In this document: positions 1 to 10,371 of the stretch, piece after piece
Layout of the letters: each line of letters begins with the position of its first letter
Position numbering within the stretch: position 1 is the first letter of the stretch
Source: Cloacibacterium caeni
GTDB lineage: Bacteria; Bacteroidota; Bacteroidia; Flavobacteriales; Weeksellaceae
Assembly (NCBI RefSeq): GCF_907163125.1
Contig: NZ_OU015319.1
Span: 2,108,001-2,172,000 of the forward strand
Length of the DNA: 64,000 bases
Reading direction: 5' to 3'
Position numbers and translations under genes: made by a program
The notes under the pieces: model-generated
Seen by the model: the letters and a program-made list of their open reading frames with translations, nothing else
Told to the model about the DNA's origin: nothing
Database searches by the model: none

Positions 1-401
1 GCCCCAACTCTTGCATATGGATCAAACCAAGATTCTTCATTCCAAAGACCTGCAAATTTAAATTGTAAACCAAGACCTGTTTGTAGGAAAAATTCTTTCC
101 CCATATCAAATCTCTTGTTATCAATATTTCCTACTGAAGTTTGCCAATCAAGAACAAAATACTTGTTAAGGTTTCTTGCAATAGTTAATTTTGATAATGG
201 AGGTGTAATAGTATAGTTGTTAAGCGTGAAAACTTGATCGAAGTTGTCAAATACTTTGTCAACACCACCGTTAGCAACACCCATGTGATTCACTCCATGT
301 GCACCAACTCCGATAACCCAAGGGTTAGAAGTAGTTTGAGCGAAAGCAGTAGAGGCAAGTGTAAGTGCCAATGCTGAAATTCCTAATTTTAGATTTTTCA
401 T
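1..401 (-). CDS. OmpA-like outer membrane protein, N-terminal part (runs off the window)
   Basis: The minus strand opens with an ATG at 401 and stays open for 133 codons to the window edge. It starts with a Sec signal peptide (MKNLKLGISALALTLAS..., cleavage after AFA-Q). The mature part begins TTSNPWVIGVGAHGVNHMG, resembling the N-terminal beta-barrel of Bacteroidetes OmpA-family porins. A C-terminal peptidoglycan-binding OmpA domain would lie outside the window and cannot be confirmed. It is separated from smpB by a short AT-rich gap and probably has its own promoter there. Confidence 0.75.
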   Translation of the reverse strand, partial: MKNLKLGISALALTLASTAFAQTTSNPWVIGVGAHGVNHMGVANGGVDKVFDNFDQVFTLNNYTITPPLSKLTIARNLNKYFVLDWQTSVGNIDNKRFDMGKEFFLQTGLGLQFKFAGLWNEESWFDPYARVG

Positions 402-468
402 AGAATTAAATGATTAAATAATTGATAATGCAAAATAAACACAAAATATCGTTAAAAACAAAGTTTTT

Positions 469-927
469 TTAGGTTTTCTTTAATATTCTGTCTAAATTTC
501 TTTTATTTTCTCTGTTTTTTATTGTTTCTCTTTTATCAAAAAGTTTTTTTCCTCTACCTAAAGCAATCAACATTTTTGCTTTTCCTCGGTCATTTATGTA
601 GAGTTTTAGGGGCACTATAGTCATCCCTACATCTTTCAACTTTCTTTGAAACTTTTGCAATTCTTTTTTGTGTAATAAGAGTTTACGCTCTCTTTTGATT
701 TTATGATTATAAAAAGTTCCCAATTTATACTCATCAATACTCATATTCACAACGAATAGCTCATTTTCTATAAACTGACAAAAACTCTCTGTAATAGAAG
801 CTTTAGACGAACGAAGCGCTTTAATTTCGGTTCCCGTAAGAACAATTCCTGCTTCTATCTGCTCTAAAATTTCATATTCGAATTTTGCTCGTTTATTTAA
901 AATATTTATGGTTTTTTCTATCTTCAT
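469..927 (-). CDS. smpB: SsrA-binding protein SmpB
   Basis: SmpB binds tmRNA and delivers it to stalled ribosomes for trans-translation. The protein (152 aa from this start) carries the family landmarks: NKRAKFEYEILEQIEAGIVLTGTEIKALR near the N-terminus (read as two adjoining blocks), the GRGKKLFDKRETIK segment and a basic C-terminal tail. An upstream TTG at 939 would add four residues. The ATG at 927 was chosen because it gives the usual MKIEKT start. It is a single gene, convergent with nothing and divergent from the ABC-F gene. Confidence 0.95.
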   Translation of the reverse strand: MKIEKTINILNKRAKFEYEILEQIEAGIVLTGTEIKALRSSKASITESFCQFIENELFVVNMSIDEYKLGTFYNHKIKRERKLLLHKKELQKFQRKLKDVGMTIVPLKLYINDRGKAKMLIALGRGKKLFDKRETIKNRENKRNLDRILKKT

Positions 928-2926
<1,999 letters not shown>

Positions 2927-2957
2927 GCTGAAAGGCGAAAGAAAAAAGTTAAAAAAT

Positions 2958-2990
2958 ATACCGCTCAAAATTTTGGGCGGTTTTTTTTGT
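2958..2990 (+). terminator. Intrinsic terminator after the ABC-F gene
   Basis: A hairpin with arms ACCGC.../...GCGGT around an AAAATTTT core is followed by eight T residues. Confidence 0.85.
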
Positions 2991-3044
2991 TTTTAAAATA
3001 GAACTAATAACAAATGTCTATTAAATTAGCAATTATTTTTTCCC

Positions 3045-3052
3045 TAACTTTG
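3045..3052 (+). promoter_or_regulatory. -7 element TAACTTTG before recJ
   Basis: A consensus TAnnTTTG lies only 5 bp before the recJ ATG. The transcript would be leaderless or nearly so if this is the promoter. Confidence 0.5.
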
Positions 3053-3057
3053 CATTT

Positions 3058-4770
3058 ATGAGCCAAAAATGGATATATAAACCAGTACCTGATGAAGAAA
3101 TTGTAGACAGCATCAGTTCTTCAATTGGTTTCGGGACTTTAGAATCAAAAATTTTGGTTCTAAGAGGCATTGATGATTACCAAAAAGCCAGAGAATTCTT
3201 CAAACCAAAATTAGAAGACATTCACAGTCCGTTTTTGATGAAAGATATGCAATTGGCAGTAGACAGAATTGCCTCTGCAATAGAAAATGGCGAAAAAATT
3301 CTGGTTTACGGCGATTATGATGTAGACGGAACTACTGCAGTTTCGCTCATGTATCTTTATCTTTCTAAAATTGTAGAAAAAAAATATTTAGATTTCTATA
3401 TTCCAGATCGTTATTCTGAAGGTTATGGAATTTCTGATGAGGGAATTAATTTTGCTAAAGAAAACGGATTCTCACTTATCATCGCATTAGATTGTGGAAT
3501 TAAGGCCTTAGATAAAATAGAATATGCCAGTTCTCTAGGTATTGATTTTATTATTTGCGACCACCATTTACCAGGCGAAGAATTACCAAAAGCTTTTGCC
3601 GTTTTAGACCCAAAAAGAACCGATTGTAGATATCCTTACAAAGAACTTTCTGGTTGTGGAGTAGGCTTTAAATTATGTCAAGGTCTTAATACTATTTATA
3701 AAATTCCAGAAAACGAGCTCTATGAACTTACTGATTTACTCGCTATTTCTATTGCCGCAGATATTGTAGCAATGACTGGCGAAAATAGAGTTCTAGCAAA
3801 ACTGGGATTAAAAACATTAAGAAAAACCAGAAAATTAGGAATAAGACTCCTGATTCCTGAAGAAAAAATTTCTACGTTTGATATTTCTAACATCGTTTTC
3901 GAAATTGCTCCGAAAATCAATGCTGCAGGAAGAATTTCTCATGGAAAAGCCGCGGTAGAATTGATGATTTCAGACAACTTGAAACACGCTCATCAAATTG
4001 TAGACGACATCTTAAACCTCAACGATTCCAGACGAGAATTAGATGCCAATACTACTCAATCTGCCTTTAACCAAGTCATCGAAACCCAACAAGAAAATAA
4101 TTTCACCACTGTAGTTTATCACAATGAGTGGAACAAAGGCGTAATAGGGATTGTAGCTTCTAGACTGACGGAAGTGTACTACAAACCGACTTTGGTTTTC
4201 ACCGATGGAAACAATGGCGAAATGGTAGCTTCTGCGAGAAGCGTTTCAGATTTTGATGTGCACGAAGCCTTAGAAGCGTGTAGTGAATATTTCTTAAAAT
4301 TCGGAGGACATCAAGCTGCGGCTGGACTTTCGATGGAAAAAGATAAATTTGAAGCTTTCAAAGAAAAATTTGAAAAAGTAGTGGCCGAAAAAATTCAAGA
4401 ACACCAAAAATTCCCTTCCATTACGATAGATTCTGTCATTGAAATAGAAGATTTAAACCGCGATTTCTTTAATTTTCATAGAAAATTATCACCTTTTGGT
4501 CCACACAATATGAAGCCTGTTTTAGAACTGAGAAACCAAAAAGTTTCTGGTTATGTAAAACAAATGGGTAAAGACGGAAATCACCTAAAATTCTATATTC
4601 ATCAACCGGTTTCTGGTAGAAATATAGAATGTATTGGCTTTAAATTAGGTCAATATATGGATGATTTCAAAACTAAAAATTTTGACATTGCTTTTACCGT
4701 AGAAGAAAATCATTGGAAAGGAAACGTGACCTATTATTTGAACATTCGTGATGTGAAATTTAGGGATTAG
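3058..4770 (+). CDS. recJ: Single-stranded-DNA-specific exonuclease RecJ
   Basis: RecJ is a 5'-3' ssDNA exonuclease of recombination and mismatch repair. The 570-aa protein has the DHH-phosphoesterase motifs YGDYDVDGT (about 84-92) and CDHHLPG (about 166-172), and the DHHA1 motif GGHQAAAGL (about 416-424), followed by the C-terminal OB domain. Length is normal. The last codons (FRD, then TAG) fall inside a TTTAGGGATTAG repeat that belongs to the border of the next small gene. The original C-terminus may therefore have been replaced by repeat sequence. Confidence 0.95.
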   Translation: MSQKWIYKPVPDEEIVDSISSSIGFGTLESKILVLRGIDDYQKAREFFKPKLEDIHSPFLMKDMQLAVDRIASAIENGEKILVYGDYDVDGTTAVSLMYLYLSKIVEKKYLDFYIPDRYSEGYGISDEGINFAKENGFSLIIALDCGIKALDKIEYASSLGIDFIICDHHLPGEELPKAFAVLDPKRTDCRYPYKELSGCGVGFKLCQGLNTIYKIPENELYELTDLLAISIAADIVAMTGENRVLAKLGLKTLRKTRKLGIRLLIPEEKISTFDISNIVFEIAPKINAAGRISHGKAAVELMISDNLKHAHQIVDDILNLNDSRRELDANTTQSAFNQVIETQQENNFTTVVYHNEWNKGVIGIVASRLTEVYYKPTLVFTDGNNGEMVASARSVSDFDVHEALEACSEYFLKFGGHQAAAGLSMEKDKFEAFKEKFEKVVAEKIQEHQKFPSITIDSVIEIEDLNRDFFNFHRKLSPFGPHNMKPVLELRNQKVSGYVKQMGKDGNHLKFYIHQPVSGRNIECIGFKLGQYMDDFKTKNFDIAFTVEENHWKGNVTYYLNIRDVKFRD

Positions 4771-4791
4771 GAATTAAGATTTAGGGATTAG
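4756..4791. repeat. Left border repeat of the four-helix-bundle gene (two direct copies)
   Basis: TTTAGGGATTAG occurs twice (4759-4770 and 4780-4791). The first copy provides the recJ stop codon. The inner copy is an 11-bp inverted match (TTAGGGATTAG) to the right border at 5146-5156. Confidence 0.8.
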
Positions 4792-4793
4792 TT

Positions 4794-5156
4794 ATGGGAG
4801 ATTTCAAAAGTTTGATTGTTTGGCAAAAGTCTGTTTCTTTGGTTACAGAAATTTATCATTTAACAGAAAAATATCCTAAACATGAAATCTTCGGCTTAAC
4901 TTCCCAAATCAGAAGAGCATCCGTTTCTATCCCATCTAACATTTCAGAAGGCCATTCTAGAAGAAGTTCTAATGATTATATTCAATTTTTAAAAATTGCA
5001 AGAGGAAGTTTAGCAGAATTAGAAACACAATTTCTAATTTCTAAAAACTTAAATTTTATTTCCGAAGAACAATATCAAGATTTTGATACAAAATTTATAG
5101 AAATTGCTAAAATGCTAAACTCTCTTATCACATCAATCCAAAAATCTAATCCCTAA
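4794..5156 (+). CDS. Four-helix bundle protein (23S rRNA intervening-sequence protein family)
   Basis: This 120-aa, all-helical basic protein matches the S23/IVP family known from 23S rRNA intervening sequences and related to the Avd accessory proteins of diversity-generating retroelements. Recognisable family features are the start FKSLIVWQKSVSLVTEIY, the loop RRASVSIPSNISEGHSR and the IARGSLAELETQ helix. Its cellular role is not established. It lies between recJ and nadD with inverted repeats at both ends, and its own TAA stop is part of the right repeat. That arrangement suggests a small mobile or previously mobile unit dropped between two housekeeping genes. Confidence 0.85.
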   Translation: MGDFKSLIVWQKSVSLVTEIYHLTEKYPKHEIFGLTSQIRRASVSIPSNISEGHSRRSSNDYIQFLKIARGSLAELETQFLISKNLNFISEEQYQDFDTKFIEIAKMLNSLITSIQKSNP

Positions 5157-5170
5157 CTCCTAAACCCTTT
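5146..5170. repeat. Right border repeat of the four-helix-bundle gene
   Basis: CTAATCCCTAA (5146-5156) is the reverse complement of the left repeat and is followed by a weaker second copy, CTCCTAAACCC. The inverted arrangement brackets the gene. Confidence 0.75.
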
Positions 5171-5171
5171 A

Positions 5172-5756
5172 ATGAAAAAAATCGGACTATTTTTCGGCTC
5201 ATTCAATCCCATTCATATTGGGCATTTGATTTTGGCGAACTATATTTTAGAAAATTCGGATATGGATGAACTTTGGTTTGTAGTTTCTCCGCAAAATCCA
5301 TTTAAAGATAAAAAATCATTGCTTACAGACCATAATCGTCTTGATATGGTGCAACTTGCAGTGAAAAACTATCCTAAAATGCGAGCTTCTAATGTAGAGT
5401 TTTCTTTACCAAAGCCAAGTTACACGATTGATACGCTTACTTATCTCAAAGAAAAATATCCCAATTATTCTTTTGCGCTGATTATGGGCGAAGACAATCT
5501 AGACTCGCTTCCTAAATGGAAAAACGCAGAAAAACTGATGTCTGATTATCAAATCATAGTCTATCCCAGAACTTTTGAAGGTGAGAAAAAAGACAGCGAA
5601 TATTTACAGAGCGAGAACATCAGCATGGTAAATGCACCGATAATAGAACTTTCTGCCACAGAAATTAGAAATATGATTAAAGAAGGCAAAAATGTAAGAC
5701 CTATGCTTCCACCAGAAGTTTTTGAATATTTAGACGGAAGTAGTTTTTATAAGTAA
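5172..5756 (+). CDS. nadD: Nicotinate-nucleotide adenylyltransferase
   Basis: NadD adenylates nicotinate mononucleotide in NAD synthesis. The 194-aa protein has the nucleotidyltransferase motif GSFNPIHIGH (residues 9-18) and the C-terminal SATEIR (about 159-164), matching the (S/T)xxxxR ATP-phosphate motif. The length is normal. The ATG lies 15 bp after the right border repeat of the previous gene, so its original upstream signal may have been displaced. Confidence 0.95.
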   Translation: MKKIGLFFGSFNPIHIGHLILANYILENSDMDELWFVVSPQNPFKDKKSLLTDHNRLDMVQLAVKNYPKMRASNVEFSLPKPSYTIDTLTYLKEKYPNYSFALIMGEDNLDSLPKWKNAEKLMSDYQIIVYPRTFEGEKKDSEYLQSENISMVNAPIIELSATEIRNMIKEGKNVRPMLPPEVFEYLDGSSFYK

Positions 5757-5774
5757 AATTCATTATTAAATCTT

Positions 5775-5782
5775 TATTTTTG
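5775..5782 (+). promoter_or_regulatory. -7 element TATTTTTG before the DUF3817 gene
   Basis: It is a perfect TAnnTTTG match 28 bp before the ATG at 5811. Confidence 0.55.
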
Positions 5783-5810
5783 TACTTCAAATAAAGTAAC
5801 TCACTACACA

Positions 5811-6152
5811 ATGGAATTCATCGAAAATTTCTTTTTATCCAAATATTCTCAAGAAAAACTCATCAAATGGTTTAGACAAATTTGTATCGCCGAAGCTATT
5901 TCTTGGCTTTTGCTTTTCTCTGCTATGATTTGGATTCGTGAGGACAAGGAGGGAATTTTACCCATTATTTACATCAGTGTGATGGGAAGTATTCATGGTT
6001 TATTTTTCACACTATACCTGATTTTAGCCTTTCCTTGTAGAAAAATTTATCAGTGGGATGACGAAGATTCTGTATTCGCACTTCTGGCTGCGTTTTTTCC
6101 GTTGGCAACGATTTGGATTGACAAAAAACTGGCAAAATTTGAGAGAGAATAA
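5811..6152 (+). CDS. DUF3817 integral membrane protein
   Basis: This 113-aa protein has three hydrophobic segments (about 25-42, 49-72 and 87-103) and the DUF3817 pattern: an N-terminal RQICIAEAISWLLLF helix, the central IHGLFFTLYL helix and a final short helix followed by a charged KKLAKFERE tail. The function is unknown. Related domains occur fused to membrane transporters. It has its own promoter and is followed by a terminator, so it is probably transcribed alone. Confidence 0.85.
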   Translation: MEFIENFFLSKYSQEKLIKWFRQICIAEAISWLLLFSAMIWIREDKEGILPIIYISVMGSIHGLFFTLYLILAFPCRKIYQWDDEDSVFALLAAFFPLATIWIDKKLAKFERE

Positions 6153-6175
6153 AGATTTGACCTTCAAAATATTAT

Positions 6176-6207
6176 AAAAAGTGGAAAGAAATTTTCACTT
6201 TTTTTTG
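6176..6207 (+). terminator. Intrinsic terminator after the DUF3817 gene
   Basis: The inverted arms AAAAAGTGGAAA and TTTTCACTTTTT are followed by a T-rich run. Confidence 0.7.
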
Positions 6208-6332
6208 TTTTTTTGATGTAATACTTATTCCATTTAGATTGTCTTATTTCTGAAAGCAATTCATTAACTAAATTTTTATCACTGAAAATCAATAAGTTAA
6301 ATCAAGTAATAAATTTTATTTACTACTTTGTA

Positions 6333-6364
6333 TTGCATAATACTAAATTAATTATATATCTTTG
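6333..6364 (+). promoter_or_regulatory. Promoter of the outer-membrane barrel gene
   Basis: TTG at 6333-6335 and TATCTTTG at 6357-6364 are 21 bp apart, fitting the Bacteroidetes -33/-7 layout. Transcription would start near 6371, leaving an untranslated leader of about 220 nt. Confidence 0.6.
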
Positions 6365-6370
6365 CAATGT

Positions 6371-6590
6371 AAATTATTTAACAAAACATACTTCAGCTAA
6401 ATAGAAGAAAATTTTTTAGAAAAACTTTTAACCATTTAAAAACTAATAACTAAAACTAATAACCAAACTTGAAAAAGTCGCAGTGAAAAAATTAATAACC
6501 ACAAAAACTAATCACCACACCAAATCACTGAACTAATAACCTACTGCGACTTTTCTTTTTTTCACAACATTTAAACTTAAAAATTACACC
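6371..6590 (+). promoter_or_regulatory. Long structured 5' leader with repeats and a long-range hairpin
   Basis: This gene-free leader holds five copies of a 9-11 nt ACTAATAAC-like repeat (near 6441, 6454, 6490, 6507 and 6531). It also holds a 12-bp inverted repeat, AAAAGTCGCAGT at 6473-6484 with its complement at 6543-6554, enclosing 58 nt and running into a T-rich stretch. The overlapping GTGAAAAAA (6483-6491) can instead pair with TTTTTTCAC (to 6565), so two exclusive structures are possible. It does not match a riboswitch class known to me. Confidence 0.5.
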
Positions 6591-8810
6591 ATGAGAAAAA
6601 TATTATTTACCGCCGCACTTCTTACTTCTCTTTTTTCTTATTCGCAAGAAGAAAAAACGAAAGACATAGAAGAAGTAAAAATGACCAAAAAAGTGCTTCA
6701 AAAAAAATCTGACAGATTGGTTTTTGATGTAGCAGCATCGCCTATTGCTAAAGGAAATAATGCTTTTGATTTATTGAAAGAAACGCCACTTGTTTCTTCT
6801 ACCGATGATAAAAACATAAAAATTTCTGGAAAAAGCAATGCTGTAATTTTCATTAATGGTAGAAAATCTAATATGAATGCAGATGCTCTAGAATCTTTTT
6901 TGAAAAGTATGCCTGCAGAAAATATTGCAAAAATAGAAGTCATTACAGTACCTGGAAGTGAATATCATGTAGAATCTAGTGATGGCATCATCAACATTAT
7001 TCTGAAAAAGAAACTCACCGACGGTACAAACGGAAATTTACGATTCGGGAATACTCAAGCCAAAAGAAATAGCCAAAATGCTTCTGCATCTATTAATTTC
7101 AGAAAAAATAAGTTAGCAATAAGTTCTAATTTTAACAGCAGAAACACCTTTAGAGACCAACAATACACGCTTAAAAACGGAGATGCTAATTTTAATAACA
7201 CTTCTGTAGGATACGTAAGAAATAATGATTTAGATTTAGGCGGTTATGTAAATGTAGACTATGACCTTACCGAAAAACAAAACATAGGTTTAAGCTATAA
7301 TTCTTGGTACAGCGAAACAAAAGACGCACAAAGTAATTTACTGAACACTCTACTCTACCGAGATGATAACAATGTTACTAAAACTACTTATAATAGAGCT
7401 GTAAATAATATGAACGCTCGTGATTTTAACAACTCTATCAACTTAAATTATGAAGCAAAATTAGATGACAAAGGAAGCAAAATAAACCTTAATGCAGCTT
7501 ATCTTAACTTTACTAAAGCTCAACAAAACATTAATGTAACCACTATTACAGACGTTTTAGGGAATAATATTTCAGAAGTAGGAAAATTTAGACAAGAAAT
7601 TCCTCAAAACATCGATAACCTTTCTACAACACTGGATTTTACAAAAGTTTTTAAAAATTTCACCCTTTCTACTGGTGGTAATTTTAATAAAACCAAAACA
7701 GATAATGATACTTACTTAGAAAGATTTCACTATCCTTCGCAAACCTATATTAAAGACATTAATCAAAGTAATCATTTTGTATATGACGAAAAAATAGGAG
7801 GTATCTATGCCAATGCAGAAAAAAACTTTGGAGAAAAATTCTCAGCAAAAATAGGAGCTAGATTAGAATTTACAGACAGCTACGGCGAAATTCTAAACAC
7901 CAATATTAATGTGAAAAGAAATAACACCAATCTGCTCCCTACTGTTAATCTAAATTACACCATCAATAAGAACAACTCTCTTTCTTATGCTTTTACCAGC
8001 AGAGTAAAAAGACCTAGCTTCTGGGAAATAAATCCTGAAAGAGTATACCTTACAGAAATTAATTATATACAGAATAATCCTTTTGTAAAAGCTTCTTCTG
8101 TATACAACCAAGAATTAATGTACATGTATAAAAATTCTTATTTTTTACAAATTTCAGACTCATATACCAAAGACGCTACCACACAAGTTCCTCTGCAGAG
8201 AACCATCAAAAATTCTGACGGAGAAAATGTAAAAGAACTAAGATACATCAGAACCAATTATGGCTCAGAAAATAATTTCTCTGTAAATCTAGGAATGAAT
8301 AAGAATTTCTTTAACCAAATCTGGACTGCAAATTACGTATTAGGTTTACAAGTAAATTCTTTTAAAGGAACTGTAGACACAGATCCAATTACTGGAGAAA
8401 AATTCGCGCCGTTTCACGCAAATGGAAGCATGACTACTCCATTTTTACAACTATCAAACAATATTAGACTCTCATCTAAAAAAGATTGGTTTCTGGGCGT
8501 AAATTACTTCTACCTTGGCAAACAGAGAATAGATTTAGGCATTCTAGACCCTATTTCTTCTTTAGACTTCTCTGTGAAAAAAATATGGAATGATTTCACA
8601 TTTGCGGTAGACTTCAGAGATGTACTTAATACCAATTGGGTTACCATAAACAGCATTCAAACAGATGGAAATTACAACTATATAGACCAAAACCAATACA
8701 ACAGAAGATTTAACCTCTCTATTACCTATAATTTTGGAAACAAAAAACTGAAAAAGGCCAGAAGCATAGATGGAGCAGCAGATGAAATCAAAAACAGAAC
8801 AGGAAACTAA
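6591..8810 (+). CDS. TonB-dependent-receptor-like outer membrane beta-barrel protein (OMP_b-brl_3)
   Basis: This 739-aa protein has a Sec signal peptide (MRKILFTAALLTSLFSYSQ) and a plug-like domain at about 40-140 (VIFINGRKSN, IEVITVPGSEYHVESSDGIIN as adjoining blocks). A long Asn/aromatic-rich beta-barrel follows to the C-terminus (SITYNFGNKKL). It lacks the N-terminal carboxypeptidase-like repeat domain often found in this family. It acts in the outer membrane, but the substrate is unknown. It is preceded by a 220-nt structured leader and followed by a terminator, so it is monocistronic and possibly controlled after transcription initiation. Confidence 0.88.
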   Translation: MRKILFTAALLTSLFSYSQEEKTKDIEEVKMTKKVLQKKSDRLVFDVAASPIAKGNNAFDLLKETPLVSSTDDKNIKISGKSNAVIFINGRKSNMNADALESFLKSMPAENIAKIEVITVPGSEYHVESSDGIINIILKKKLTDGTNGNLRFGNTQAKRNSQNASASINFRKNKLAISSNFNSRNTFRDQQYTLKNGDANFNNTSVGYVRNNDLDLGGYVNVDYDLTEKQNIGLSYNSWYSETKDAQSNLLNTLLYRDDNNVTKTTYNRAVNNMNARDFNNSINLNYEAKLDDKGSKINLNAAYLNFTKAQQNINVTTITDVLGNNISEVGKFRQEIPQNIDNLSTTLDFTKVFKNFTLSTGGNFNKTKTDNDTYLERFHYPSQTYIKDINQSNHFVYDEKIGGIYANAEKNFGEKFSAKIGARLEFTDSYGEILNTNINVKRNNTNLLPTVNLNYTINKNNSLSYAFTSRVKRPSFWEINPERVYLTEINYIQNNPFVKASSVYNQELMYMYKNSYFLQISDSYTKDATTQVPLQRTIKNSDGENVKELRYIRTNYGSENNFSVNLGMNKNFFNQIWTANYVLGLQVNSFKGTVDTDPITGEKFAPFHANGSMTTPFLQLSNNIRLSSKKDWFLGVNYFYLGKQRIDLGILDPISSLDFSVKKIWNDFTFAVDFRDVLNTNWVTINSIQTDGNYNYIDQNQYNRRFNLSITYNFGNKKLKKARSIDGAADEIKNRTGN

Positions 8811-8854
8811 TCTCACAAAAACCCATCATATTAAACTAAATTTTAATTAAAGAA

Positions 8855-8888
8855 ATCACGAGCAAAATTTTGTTCGTGGTTTTTTTTA
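8855..8888 (+). terminator. Intrinsic terminator after the barrel gene
   Basis: The hairpin CACGAGCAAAATTTTGTTCGTG (two 10-11 nt arms) is followed by nine T residues. Confidence 0.85.
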
Positions 8889-8898
8889 TTTTTACAAC

Positions 8899-9330
8899 AT
8901 GATATACAGAAAAGCAACCATTAAAGATATTCCTCTGATACAAGTAGTGAGAAATTCTGTAAAAGAAAATCAACTTTCTAATCCTAACTTAATTCCTGAT
9001 GAATTGGTAGAAGAGTTTATTACCAAAAGAGGAACTGGTTTCGTGTGCGAAATTGATGATAATATTGTAGGCTTTTCTATTGTAGATTTTATAGAAAATA
9101 ATGTTTGGGCGCTATTTCTTCTACCCGAATACGAAGGAAAAGGTATTGGCAAAAAACTTCATCAATTAATGCTTGACGAATATTTTAGCAAAACCCAAAA
9201 AACCATTTGGCTTTCAACAGAAACAAATTCTAGAGCAGAACTATTTTACAAAAAACAGGGCTGGAAAAACGCAGGATTCCACGGAGAGGAAATAAAATTT
9301 GAAATGAGTTTTAAAGATTGGAAAAAATAA
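8899..9330 (+). CDS. GNAT family N-acetyltransferase
   Basis: This 143-aa protein is a single Gcn5-related acetyltransferase domain. The acetyl-CoA pyrophosphate loop is visible as LPEYEGKGIGKKLH (about 75-88), and the family's C-terminal aromatic motif as AELFYKKQGWKNAG. The substrate cannot be told from the sequence. The gene ends in a bidirectional terminator shared with the convergent ctlX-like gene. Confidence 0.9.
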   Translation: MIYRKATIKDIPLIQVVRNSVKENQLSNPNLIPDELVEEFITKRGTGFVCEIDDNIVGFSIVDFIENNVWALFLLPEYEGKGIGKKLHQLMLDEYFSKTQKTIWLSTETNSRAELFYKKQGWKNAGFHGEEIKFEMSFKDWKK

Positions 9331-9353
9331 AAGCACCGAAAACTTCGGTGCTT
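9331..9353. terminator. Bidirectional terminator between the GNAT and ctlX-like genes
   Basis: The perfect inverted repeat AAGCACCGAA/TTCGGTGCTT lies between two converging genes and has A/T runs on both sides. Confidence 0.8.
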
Positions 9354-9364
9354 CAGTTTATATT

Positions 9365-10285
9365 TTATTTCTTCGGTAAGAAAACCTCAGCAAGCATGCA
9401 TCTTGCGCTTCCGCCACCATTTATTTCTATGGTTTCTAGATTAGAATAAATAATTTCATTGTACTTTTTGATAGCTGAAATTTGCTCTGGCGTTAAAGAA
9501 TTGTAAGCCGTTTCACTCATTACCAAAAACTTTTTGCCATCTTCGTTTTGTACTTGAAGCATATTTCCCGCGAATTGTTGCATTTGATCTTCAGAAATTT
9601 CTATAATTTCCTTTCCTGATTCTAAAATCGTATTCACTACGTTCACTCTTTCGGTTTCATCATCAATACAATCTAGGCAAATCACCACAAATTGGTCTGC
9701 TACACACATCATCACATTGGTATGATAAATTGGTAATCTTTCTCCATTCGCTGTTTGAAAAGAATGAAAAACAACAGGGGTGTAACCAAATTTCTCACAA
9801 AATTCTCTGAACAATTTTTCGTCTAACCTCAGCGAAACAGAACCATACGCTAATTTGTGGTCATGATCGAAAATCATGCTTCCTGTTCCTTCTAAAAATT
9901 TTCCTTCTTTTTCTGGCGCCGAAAAATCAATGATTTCTTTTACCTCAAATTTCTCTTGAAGCGTTTCTAAAATATCATTTCTACGTTCCCATCTTCTGTT
10001 CACGGCACACATTGGATAGAGAACAACTGTTCCATCTTGGTGCATAGAAATCCAATTATTAGGAAAAATAGAATCTGGAGTATGAGGTTCTAACGTGTCT
10101 TTAATCGTCATCACATTGATGCCATGACTTCTTAATTTTTCTGCAAAATTTTGAAACTCTTGCAGTGCTTTTCCTTGCGTTTCAGCATTTTCTGAATTTA
10201 CTTGGAAATAATTATTCTGTGCCGTTTCTGCATTAAAACCAAATGCAACGGGCTCTATCATTAAAACGGTGTTGGTTGTTTGCAT
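9365..10285 (-). CDS. ctlX: Citrulline-utilization hydrolase / arginine deiminase-related protein
   Basis: This 306-aa member of the amidinotransferase (pentein) fold has FPNNWIS near residue 75, IYHTNVMM with the catalytic His, and a C-terminal nucleophile Cys296 in GGSARCMLAE. These match the CtlX group, described as citrulline utilization hydrolase in Bacteroidetes. It would act in the cytosol on a guanidino- or ureido-containing substrate. A TATTTTTG -7 element lies upstream. A second pentein gene of equal size, also with Cys296, lies about 6.5 kb away. Confidence 0.85.
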   Translation of the reverse strand: MQTTNTVLMIEPVAFGFNAETAQNNYFQVNSENAETQGKALQEFQNFAEKLRSHGINVMTIKDTLEPHTPDSIFPNNWISMHQDGTVVLYPMCAVNRRWERRNDILETLQEKFEVKEIIDFSAPEKEGKFLEGTGSMIFDHDHKLAYGSVSLRLDEKLFREFCEKFGYTPVVFHSFQTANGERLPIYHTNVMMCVADQFVVICLDCIDDETERVNVVNTILESGKEIIEISEDQMQQFAGNMLQVQNEDGKKFLVMSETAYNSLTPEQISAIKKYNEIIYSNLETIEINGGGSARCMLAEVFLPKK

Positions 10286-10302
10286 ATATTTTTCTTGTCT
10301 GC

Positions 10303-10310
10303 CAAAAATA
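10303..10310 (-). promoter_or_regulatory. -7 element TATTTTTG of the ctlX-like gene
   Basis: On the minus strand this matches TAnnTTTG and lies 17 bp before the start codon. Confidence 0.5.
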
Positions 10311-10371
10311 CAAAAAATAAAGCGTCATTTTTCAGAGAAAAACAACGCTCAAGGAAAAAACAAGTTAATAA

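Noticed and set aside
6473-6565. Simple terminator of the DUF3817 gene
   Set aside because: A separate terminator already follows that gene at 6176, and this structure lies downstream of the next promoter.
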